From assembly GCA_030609785.1 (NCBI GenBank), contig JAUWTC010000138.1, forward strand, positions 1 to 6,921: 6,921 bases of DNA. The letters are read 5' to 3'. A model generated the notes under the pieces. That model had not been told where the DNA came from and did no database searches. It was given only the letters and a program-made list of their open reading frames with translations. How positions within the stretch are numbered: position 1 is the first letter of the stretch; each line of letters begins with the position of its first letter. Source of the DNA: Holophagae bacterium. Lineage in GTDB: Bacteria > Acidobacteriota > Thermoanaerobaculia > Thermoanaerobaculales > Sulfomarinibacteraceae. The translations under genes and the position numbers were made by a program. Below are positions 1 to 4,629 of the stretch, piece after piece.

Positions 1-641
1 AGGGTCCCGGAAACGTCACGTCAGGCATGATGAAGGGTTCCGCTCAGGTTGAGGTGGTGGACCCCGATGTCCACATCGCAACATTGTCGGCGGATGCCGT
101 TTTCCGAATGACCGTCAGGGTCGGCGTTGGACGAGGTTATGTCCAGGCCGATGAGAACCAGACCGAGGACCTCGATCTGGGCTTTATCCCGGTGGATTCG
201 GCGTCGTCTCCTGTGACCAAGGCCAACTTCCGAGTCGAGATGGCGCGAGTCGGTCAAAAGACCAACTTCGACAAGTTGATCGTCGAGGTTTGGACCGACG
301 GCACGGTCAAGCCGGAAGAGGCCGTCAGCCAGGCGGCTCAGCTAGTCCGAGGCCACATGGATATCTATGCTGCCTTGGCCCTGGAAGAAGAAGTTGAATT
401 TGTAGAGGAACCTGAACCCGAACCGAAAGAGGAGTCGGAGCTGGACAAGAGCATTGACACGCTCGAACTCTCCATCCGGTCGATGAATTGCCTGAAGAAT
501 GCCAACATCAAATCACTCCGTGACCTGGTTTCACGCTCCGAGAAGGAGATGGTGGAGATCCGGAACTTCGGCGAGAAATCGCTGAAAGAGGTCCGGGCCA
601 AGCTTGAGGCCATGGGTTTTGGGTTCGGCATTGATGCCTGA
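1..641 (+). CDS. rpoA: DNA-directed RNA polymerase subunit alpha, 5'-truncated by the window edge
   Basis: This is the alpha subunit of RNA polymerase, which scaffolds core assembly and contacts UP elements and activators through its C-terminal domain. The reading frame is open from base 3, so roughly the first 120 residues lie outside the window; the visible 212 residues match the rest of a typical alpha of about 330. The N-terminal domain part shows the conserved 'VHIATL', 'VGRGYV' and 'SPVTKANFRVE' stretches. An acidic Glu/Pro-rich linker follows (about nt 385-440), then the alpha-CTD ('LELSIRSMNCLKNANI' and 'IRNFGEKSLKEV'). The residues equivalent to E. coli R265, N268, C269, G296, K298 and S299, which bind UP-element DNA, all appear to be kept. 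The stop lies 15 bases before rplQ, the standard order at the end of the alpha operon. Identity is very secure. Confidence 0.97.
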   Translation, partial: GPGNVTSGMMKGSAQVEVVDPDVHIATLSADAVFRMTVRVGVGRGYVQADENQTEDLDLGFIPVDSASSPVTKANFRVEMARVGQKTNFDKLIVEVWTDGTVKPEEAVSQAAQLVRGHMDIYAALALEEEVEFVEEPEPEPKEESELDKSIDTLELSIRSMNCLKNANIKSLRDLVSRSEKEMVEIRNFGEKSLKEVRAKLEAMGFGFGIDA

Positions 642-644
642 AGT

Positions 645-651
645 GAGGGAG
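645..651 (+). promoter_or_regulatory. Ribosome binding site of rplQ
   Basis: GAGGGAG lies five bases upstream of the rplQ ATG, inside the short rpoA-rplQ gap. It supports the start at 657 and independent re-initiation on the polycistronic message. Confidence 0.75.
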
Positions 652-656
652 TAACC

Positions 657-1307
657 ATGAGACATCGAGTTCACGGCCGGAAGCTCGGCCGGACCAGTGC
701 CCACCGGAAGGCGATGTTCCGGAACCAGTTGACGGCCCTCTTTACGCACGAGCGCATCACGACAACGATCGCCAAGGCCAAAGACCTGCGTCCGTTGGCG
801 GAAAAGATGGTCACTCTGGCCCGAACGGGGACCTTGGCCAATCGCCGCAGAGTGTTGACCATGGTGCCGGACAAGCAGGTGGTGCGCCACCTGTTCGACG
901 AGATCGCACCGCGCTTTGTCGACCGAGACGGCGGCTACACCAGGATTCTCAGAATCGGATCTCGCCACGGGGACAACGCCGAGATGGCCATCATCGAATT
1001 CGTCGATTTCCAGCCCAAGGAAAAGGGCGGTGACCATGGAGGCGGCGACAAGGAGAGCTTGATGGACCGTGCCAAGGGTCTGTTTGGCGGTGGACGAGGC
1101 GAAGCCGGCGACACGGCCGAGGCGTCGGTTGAAGAGGCGACAGAAGTCACGGCTGAGACCGAGGCTGAAACCGCCGAAGAGACGGTCAAAGAGACTGCTG
1201 CCGAAGCCGAGACGGTCGAGGACGTCGTCGAAGCGGAAGCCGCCGACGTCGAAGCCGAGGCTCCTGAAGCTGAAGAATCAGCGGAAGAGGGCGAGAAGAA
1301 AGAATAG
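657..1307 (+). CDS. rplQ: 50S ribosomal protein L17 with long acidic C-terminal extension
   Basis: This is ribosomal protein bL17, a large-subunit protein near the exit tunnel. Residues 1-118 are the complete conserved core: it starts '[20 protein letters not shown]', has '[22 protein letters not shown]' in the middle, and ends near '[11 protein letters not shown]'. The start is fixed by GAGGGAG at 645-651, five bases before the ATG. Bacterial L17 is usually about 115-130 residues; this one has 216. Residues 119-150 are a Gly-rich linker containing '[13 protein letters not shown]'. Residues 151-216 are low-complexity, with about 24 Glu, 3 Asp and 16 Ala in 66 residues, and are probably disordered. 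The extension runs in the same frame without interruption to the TAG at 1305-1307, so it is not an obvious frameshift fusion. The gene follows rpoA and is the last gene of the operon, with terminators directly after it. Confidence 0.97.
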   Translation: MRHRVHGRKLGRTSAHRKAMFRNQLTALFTHERITTTIAKAKDLRPLAEKMVTLARTGTLANRRRVLTMVPDKQVVRHLFDEIAPRFVDRDGGYTRILRIGSRHGDNAEMAIIEFVDFQPKEKGGDHGGGDKESLMDRAKGLFGGGRGEAGDTAEASVEEATEVTAETEAETAEETVKETAAEAETVEDVVEAEAADVEAEAPEAEESAEEGEKKE

Positions 1308-1327
1308 AAAACCGTCGAACGGTTTTC
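1307..1327 (+). terminator. First hairpin after rplQ (stem without its own long U tract)
   Basis: A perfect 9-bp inverted repeat, GAAAACCGT / ACGGTTTTC, with a 3-base loop (CGA), begins on the last base of the rplQ stop codon. The 3' arm contains TTTT, but the bases after it are ATGG, so alone it is a weak terminator. It may instead protect the 3' end of the message or act together with the second hairpin ten bases downstream. Confidence 0.6.
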
Positions 1328-1336
1328 ATGGAGAAT

Positions 1337-1362
1337 AAACCGCACCTTCGGGTGCGGTTTTT
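1337..1362 (+). terminator. Rho-independent terminator of the rpoA-rplQ operon
   Basis: A 10-bp perfect stem, AAACCGCACC (1337-1346) and GGTGCGGTTT (1351-1360), is closed by the very stable TTCG tetraloop and runs into TTTTT (1358-1362). This is a textbook intrinsic terminator for the ribosomal operon. It also shows that the upstream extension of the next reading frame (1328-1396) is not coding, because it would be translated through the terminator hairpin. Confidence 0.9.
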
Positions 1363-1384
1363 CAATAGGTGCTGGGGGACGCGG

Positions 1385-1390
1385 TATCCT
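1385..1390 (+). promoter_or_regulatory. Possible -10 box for the nucleotidyltransferase cassette
   Basis: TATCCT fits the TAnnnT pattern of a sigma70-type -10 element and lies six bases before the ATG at 1397, which would put the transcript start on or next to the ATG. There is no good -35; the closest is TTCAAT at 1361-1366, 18 bases upstream. No clear Shine-Dalgarno lies before the ATG, so a leaderless transcript is possible. This is a pattern match only. Confidence 0.3.
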
Positions 1391-1396
1391 TGTCAC

Positions 1397-1870
1397 ATGG
1401 ACCGCGATGAAATCCTCCGTGTGCTCCGAGCCTTTGAGCAGGAAGAACTGGAGTACGTGCTGATCGGTGCCGCGGCCATGGGGTTCCATGGTGTCGTTCG
1501 GGCCACCGAAGACCTGGACCTTTTCATCCGTGCAACCGCGGAAAACGTGGAGCGGCTCAAGTGCGCTTTTCGGCGAGCCTACTCTGATGACCCCAATGTT
1601 GATGAGATCACCGCCGAAGACCTCCTGGGCGATTATCCGGCGGTGCGTTATTACCCCCCGAGTGGAGATCTCTACTTCGATGTCATGACGCGACTCGGGG
1701 AGGCGGCCGCCTTCGACACGGTCGAGGCAGAGATCAAGGAGATCGAGGGGATCCGTGTCAGTGTTGCGACACCATTGGCGCTGTATCGACTCAAGAAAGA
1801 CACGGTTCGGGCGCTGGACAGGCAAGATGCTGAGGCTTTGAGGCGCCAGTTTGACTTGGGAGATGACTGA
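1397..1870 (+). CDS. Small Pol-beta-superfamily nucleotidyltransferase (AbiEii/MNT-like)
   Basis: This 157-residue protein has the signature of the minimal nucleotidyltransferase fold: 'YVLIGAAAMGFHG' (residues 20-32), then 'RATEDLDLFI' with the metal-binding pair D39 and D41, and a third carboxylate at D95 in 'YFDVMTRL'. The C-terminal 'LYRLKKDTVRALDRQDAEAL' helix is typical of AbiEii-like and DUF6036-type stand-alone nucleotidyltransferases. The first motif reads G-A rather than the more usual G-G or G-S. The family transfers NMP from NTP to protein or RNA; the substrate here is unknown. The frame extends back to 1328, but that part crosses the rplQ terminator, so the ATG at 1397 is chosen. 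The stop overlaps the start of the next gene by one base (TGATG), implying translational coupling. It could be the toxin of a toxin-antitoxin pair or a housekeeping modifier; the context alone does not decide. Confidence 0.85.
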   Translation: MDRDEILRVLRAFEQEELEYVLIGAAAMGFHGVVRATEDLDLFIRATAENVERLKCAFRRAYSDDPNVDEITAEDLLGDYPAVRYYPPSGDLYFDVMTRLGEAAAFDTVEAEIKEIEGIRVSVATPLALYRLKKDTVRALDRQDAEALRRQFDLGDD

Positions 1871-2079
1871 TGGGCGTTGAGAAATTTCGTTCCGGAGAGG
1901 CAATGAACGCTGCGCCTGTTGTGACCTCCCGAGATCAGGGATTCGAGCGGTTCATTCGTCATTGTGCTCGCTATCGCAGGATTACGCCGTTGGTTTTTCC
2001 TCGGGGCGTGTTCAAGTTCAGGTCTGTCGCCGAGGCACAGGAGGCGCCGGAACGGGTGGGCAAGAGCGCCGTTCCCTGA
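1870..2079 (+). CDS. Small KFRS-motif protein coupled to the nucleotidyltransferase (putative partner)
   Basis: This is a 69-residue basic protein that I cannot assign to a named family. The ATG shares its A with the TGA of the nucleotidyltransferase, and GGGAGA at 1858-1863 sits six bases upstream. The sequence has a KFRS motif near each end: residues 5-8 ('EKFRSGEAM') and 49-52 ('FPRGVFKFRSVAEAQ'), with a likely helix between (about residues 22-36). From memory, small proteins with a 'FPxGVxKFRSxEEA' ending often follow nucleotidyltransferases of this type; this is recollection, not a search result. An alternative ATG at 1903 has GGAGAGG just upstream, but starting there would remove the first KFRS motif. 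The one-base overlap suggests a partner or antitoxin-like role. It ends 15 bases before the convergent nuclease gene. Confidence 0.7.
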   Translation: MGVEKFRSGEAMNAAPVVTSRDQGFERFIRHCARYRRITPLVFPRGVFKFRSVAEAQEAPERVGKSAVP

Positions 2080-2096
2080 TTCGTGTTCCGCCTCCT
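2039..2096. other. Imperfect inverted repeat between two convergent genes
   Basis: AGGAGGCGCCGGAAC (2039-2053) can pair with GTTCCGCCTCCT (2085-2096) if three bases are bulged out. A competing inner pairing GGAACG (2049-2054) / CGTTCC (2070-2075) is also possible. The structure spans the end of the small KFRS gene and touches the stop codon of the convergent nuclease gene, so it may act as a bidirectional 3' end. No U tract follows on either strand, so it is not a convincing intrinsic terminator. Confidence 0.35.
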
Positions 2097-3486
2097 ACGC
2101 GATCTCCAGCACGTCCCCGATCTCCGGGATTTCGCTCTTCCACCCGAAGGTCTTTTCGAGGCGTTCGGCCAGGGCCTGTTGCGCGGGATACTCGCCGTGG
2201 GTCAGGACAACCCTCTCGGGATCCCTCTCCCTGCGGGACAGCCAGGCGACCAACTCGTCGGCGTCGGCATGGGCGGACAGGCCGGAGATCTGCGCGATGT
2301 GCGCCTTGACCGGGACATAATCGCCGAGCATCTTGACCTCGGGTTCGCCCTCGACCAGGCGACGGCCGCGGGTGCCGTGGGCCTGATAACCGACGAAGAG
2401 AACAGTATTCTTGGCACTGGGCAAGCGAAGTCGGAGGTGGTGGAGAATGCGTCCACCAGTCGCCATGCCGGAGGCAGAAATGATGATCACGCCGCCCTTG
2501 ATGTCGTTGAGGCGACGACTTTCCCTGGAGGTTTTGGTCACTGTCAGATTCGAGGGGAAGATTGGGTTGATCTGCTCCGAGAAGAGCTGCTTCATCTCGG
2601 CGTCATGTTCGGTTGTGCATCGGGTGTAAAGGGCGGTGGCCTCGATGCCCATCGGACTGTCGAGATAGATCGGAACGGTCGGCAGGTCGCCATCGGACAT
2701 CAGGCCATGGAGCATGTAAAGCAGTTCCTGGGTCCGATCGACGGCGAAGGCCGGAATGAGGACGACGCCGCCTCGGTCCAGGCCCTTCCGGACCTGCTCC
2801 AAGAGTTGCAGTCTCGGGTCCTCGGGATTGTGGAGCCTGTTCCCGTAGGTGCTTTCCAGGAAAAGAACATCCGATCCGGGATAAGGAACGGGGTCTCGGA
2901 GAATCGGAACGCCGTGCCGCCCGACGTCTCCCGAAAAGTAGAGGCTTTTCCGCCCCCCTCCGGAGACCTTGCTTTCCAATTCGACCGCAGCGGCGCCCAG
3001 GATGTGACCCTGGCGGTGAAAGCGAAACCGAATGCCCGGTTTCAGTTCCTGGTCGTGGTCGAAGGGAATGGGTTCGAGCAGTTTCAACGCGGCCTTGGCG
3101 TCGGATCGACGAAAGAGCGGCAGGGCCGGGGCGTGTTTGGAAAAGCCCTTCTTGTTGGCATACCGGGCTTCTTCTTCTTGAATATGAGCCGCATCAGGGA
3201 GGAGAACCCTCAGCAGGTTCCGGGTCGGCGGCGTGCAGTAGACCGGGCCGTCAAAGCCCTGACGCACAAGGCGGGGAAGATAGCCCGTGTGGTCGATGTG
3301 GGCATGGGTCAGAACGATGGAATCCAACTCGGACGCTCGTTTTGGGAGCGGATCCCAGTTGCGGCTGCGGAGTTTCTTGCGGCCCTGGAAAAGGCCGCAG
3401 TCGATCATCGTGCTGAAGCGCTTCCATTGCACGAGGTACTTCGATCCGGTAACACAGCGACCGGCGCCAAGAATTGTCAAATCCAC
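2095..3486 (-). CDS. MBL-fold beta-CASP metallo-hydrolase, probable RNA nuclease
   Basis: This 463-residue protein combines a metallo-beta-lactamase domain with a beta-CASP insert and a C-terminal RMMBL-type segment, as in the CPSF73/YSH1-like COG1236 family; Thermus TTHA0252 is a bacterial example of similar size. Zinc ligands are visible: 'THAHIDHTGYLPRL' (H61, H63, D65, H66), H161 in 'GHILGAA', D187 in 'SGDVG' and H430 in 'LTHGE'. Beta-CASP motifs are also present: E211 in 'ESTYGNR', a histidine in 'MATGGRILHH' (H349 or H350) and H406 in 'SGLSAHAD'. All catalytic positions I can check are kept, so it should be an active, cytoplasmic endo- or exoribonuclease. The start is GTG; AAGGGGG lies five bases before it (3492-3498), and the N-terminus 'MDLTILGAG' aligns with the family's first strand. 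It is transcribed alone, facing the upstream cassette. Confidence 0.94.
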   Translation of the reverse strand: MDLTILGAGRCVTGSKYLVQWKRFSTMIDCGLFQGRKKLRSRNWDPLPKRASELDSIVLTHAHIDHTGYLPRLVRQGFDGPVYCTPPTRNLLRVLLPDAAHIQEEEARYANKKGFSKHAPALPLFRRSDAKAALKLLEPIPFDHDQELKPGIRFRFHRQGHILGAAAVELESKVSGGGRKSLYFSGDVGRHGVPILRDPVPYPGSDVLFLESTYGNRLHNPEDPRLQLLEQVRKGLDRGGVVLIPAFAVDRTQELLYMLHGLMSDGDLPTVPIYLDSPMGIEATALYTRCTTEHDAEMKQLFSEQINPIFPSNLTVTKTSRESRRLNDIKGGVIIISASGMATGGRILHHLRLRLPSAKNTVLFVGYQAHGTRGRRLVEGEPEVKMLGDYVPVKAHIAQISGLSAHADADELVAWLSRRERDPERVVLTHGEYPAQQALAERLEKTFGWKSEIPEIGDVLEIA

Positions 3487-3543
3487 AGGGACCCCCTTGA
3501 GATGGACAGTTCATCTTAGCGTGGAATGAGAGAGCGGGGGGCC

Positions 3544-3574
3544 GGTCGATGGGTCAAAAGGTCGATGGGTCAAA
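3544..3574. repeat. Tandem duplication, 16-bp period, about two copies
   Basis: GGTCGATGGGTCAAAA (3544-3559) is followed at once by GGTCGATGGGTCAAA (3560-3574). On the minus strand each unit contains TTGACC, similar to a -35 hexamer, and the pair lies 58-88 bases upstream of the nuclease start. No good -10 stands 16-18 bases away, so a promoter or operator role is only a possibility. Confidence 0.8.
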
Positions 3575-3611
3575 GTGTGGGATGGTCCGTTGAGTCGAGG
3601 TGTCCGGGGAT

Positions 3612-3732
3612 TGTAGGGGCGGACCCCCGTGTCCGCCCAGTCTGGATCCACTGGTCACGCCCAAACTCATAAACTGAGGGGCCGACGCCGTGATCGACCG
3701 TAACAGGGCGGGCACAGGGACCCGCCCCTACA
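3612..3732. repeat. Inverted-repeat element with 27-bp 'GTAGGGGCGG' arms
   Basis: The arms at 3612-3638 and 3706-3732 are reverse complements at 23 of 27 positions, separated by 67 bases. The outer 11 bases (TGTAGGGGCGG) match perfectly. All four mismatches are transitions, and three of them would be tolerated as G-U pairs in a minus-strand transcript and one in a plus-strand transcript. The middle shows no reading frame or obvious gene. From memory, elements of this kind ('GTAGGGGCG...CGCCCCTAC') are dispersed between genes in many environmental bacteria, suggesting a non-autonomous mobile or palindromic repeat. It sits in the 315-base gap between two divergent genes. Confidence 0.8.
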
Positions 3733-3767
3733 TTCGCAGGCTCCCTGCATCCCAGCCTATTTCAGTG

Positions 3768-3773
3768 TAGAAT
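3768..3773 (+). promoter_or_regulatory. Candidate -10 box for the DUF883-like/kinase operon
   Basis: TAGAAT is five of six to the sigma70 -10 consensus and lies 28 bases before the ATG at 3802, in an AT-richer patch just after the inverted repeat. No recognisable -35 is found 16-18 bases upstream, so the promoter may be activator-dependent or elsewhere. Confidence 0.3.
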
Positions 3774-3791
3774 CAAGTAGCTGTTGAAAAC

Positions 3792-3797
3792 GGAGGA
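3792..3797 (+). promoter_or_regulatory. Ribosome binding site deciding the start at 3802
   Basis: GGAGGA lies four bases before the ATG at 3802. The frame is also open from a TTG at 3784, but that codon is upstream of this strong Shine-Dalgarno sequence, so the ATG is the start. Confidence 0.85.
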
Positions 3798-3801
3798 CGA
3801 T

Positions 3802-4293
3802 ATGAGCGATGACAAACAAGCCAGTGTGGATGCAGTGATCGACCAGGTGGTCGCTGACCAGGATGGCGGTCTCAGTGGAGTCAAGGAGACCCTGGGGAAG
3901 GCCCAGAAGGCCCTCGATGGGGCTCGGACCACCATGCAGAGCGCCTACGGCAAGGCGGTTGAGCGGAGTCACGAGGCGGCCGAACGGACTCGGATCCACC
4001 TCGAAGACGCCAAGCGCCACCTGTCGGAGGCCAAGGTCAAGATGAACTCCATGGCCGCCAAGACCAGGGAACAGGCAGAGGCTCTGTACGAGAAGACCAA
4101 GGCCCAGTACGAACAACTGGCGGAAAAGAGCCGTGAGCTCTACACCAAGGTCCGTGATCGGGTCGCCGAAATCGACTTCAAGGAAAAGGGCGACCAGGTT
4201 CTGGACTACATTCGCGAGAATCCGGGCAAGGCGGTCTTGATCGCGCTGGCGACAGGTTTCCTGGTCGGATACATCACCAGGCCTCGAGACTGA
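3802..4293 (+). CDS. ElaB/YqjD/DUF883-like membrane-anchored helical protein
   Basis: This 163-residue protein is almost entirely helical. Residues 25-130 are Ala/Lys/Glu-rich with amphipathic, apolipoprotein- or LEA-like spacing ('KTREQAEALYEKTKAQYEQL') and almost no Pro. Residues 135-163 read 'DYIRENPGKAVLIALATGFL' and then end in a short basic tail. One transmembrane segment (about 143-158) carries spaced glycines (G142, G152, G156). This 'ENP...A.G.L.G' ending is the hallmark of the DUF883 family (ElaB, YqjD, YgaM of E. coli), stress-related inner-membrane proteins of which some bind ribosomes. The length is somewhat above the family's usual 100 or so. A cytoplasmic coiled body with a C-terminal tail anchor is inferred. 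The next gene starts 24 bases on, in the same direction. Assignment to the superfamily type is good; a ribosome link is not shown by the sequence. Confidence 0.83.
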   Translation: MSDDKQASVDAVIDQVVADQDGGLSGVKETLGKAQKALDGARTTMQSAYGKAVERSHEAAERTRIHLEDAKRHLSEAKVKMNSMAAKTREQAEALYEKTKAQYEQLAEKSRELYTKVRDRVAEIDFKEKGDQVLDYIRENPGKAVLIALATGFLVGYITRPRD

Positions 4294-4307
4294 CCGAAGG
4301 CTGAACC

Positions 4308-4313
4308 AGGAGG
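4308..4313 (+). promoter_or_regulatory. Ribosome binding site of the 103-residue membrane protein
   Basis: AGGAGG lies one base before the ATG at 4315 and four bases before the ATG at 4318. Spacing favours the second ATG; the difference is one methionine. Confidence 0.75.
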
Positions 4314-4317
4314 CATG

Positions 4318-4629
4318 ATGGACGATCCGTCTCTGACCGACGATTTTGAGTTTGAGGCCGAAGATGTTGAGAGCGCGAATGACGAGGCATTGAAGCCCCG
4401 GCGATTTGATGCCGACACGATCATGGATACCCTGGTGCCTTCGACCGTTGACTGGCGGGGCACGGTAGGCCGCCATCCCGTGATGTCGGTTGTCGGCGTC
4501 GGTATCCTGGGGTACCTGGTGGGCCGGTCACGGGGTTCAATGATCATGACCGGGGTGTCGGCGGCCGTTTCGTCGGCGATGATGCGCCAACTCGGAGATG
4601 TTTTTGAAGGAGACATTTTCGATTTCTGA
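4318..4629 (+). CDS. Small acidic-N-terminal membrane protein of unknown function
   Basis: I do not recognise a named family. The 103 residues fall into three parts: a strongly acidic N-terminus (residues 2-24, 'DDFEFEAEDVESANDEA'), a middle part with 'TVDWRGTVGRHP', and a glycine-rich hydrophobic region. The hydrophobic region can make one or two membrane segments, about 55-69 ('VMSVVGVGILGYLVG') and 74-89, separated by basic 'RSRGS'. The 'HPVMSVVGVGILGYLVGRSR' stretch resembles the anchor of the preceding DUF883-like protein (a Pro, then small residues, then G-x-LVG and an Arg), which suggests related anchoring or a common partner. It has AGGAGG upstream, lies 24 bases after the previous gene, and its 3' end probably overlaps the kinase start, so it appears to be an integral part of a three-gene operon. 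An ATG at 4315 is an alternative start. Confidence 0.75.
   Translation: MDDPSLTDDFEFEAEDVESANDEALKPRRFDADTIMDTLVPSTVDWRGTVGRHPVMSVVGVGILGYLVGRSRGSMIMTGVSAAVSSAMMRQLGDVFEGDIFDF

Noticed and set aside
1328..1396. N-terminal extension of the nucleotidyltransferase from the ATG at 1328
   Set aside because: The extra 23 codons cover the intrinsic terminator of the rplQ operon, and the family motif begins soon after the ATG at 1397.
935..1903. 322-codon minus-strand frame across rplQ and the nucleotidyltransferase
   Set aside because: It runs through the rplQ terminator and two well-supported genes on the other strand. Its Ser/Ala-rich stretch is simply the reverse reading of the L17 acidic tail.
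2000..2036. Possible terminator hairpin CCTCGG/CCGAGG for the nuclease gene
   Set aside because: It lies within the small KFRS gene, and on the minus strand the stem is followed by A residues instead of a U tract.
2083..3519. 478-codon open frame on the plus strand, antisense to the nuclease gene
   Set aside because: It mirrors the minus-strand beta-CASP gene over its whole length, where all catalytic motifs are seen. The translated product has no recognisable domain, and long antisense frames are common in GC-rich genes.
3612..3732. CRISPR array or riboswitch in the 315-base spacer
   Set aside because: There are only two copies, in inverted orientation, and the tandem unit is 16 bases with no spacer, so no CRISPR. 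No conserved riboswitch core was recognised.
3757..4476. 239-codon minus-strand frame over the DUF883-like gene
   Set aside because: The plus-strand gene has a strong ribosome binding site and a typical helical anchor protein. The antisense frame lacks a supported start and recognisable domain.
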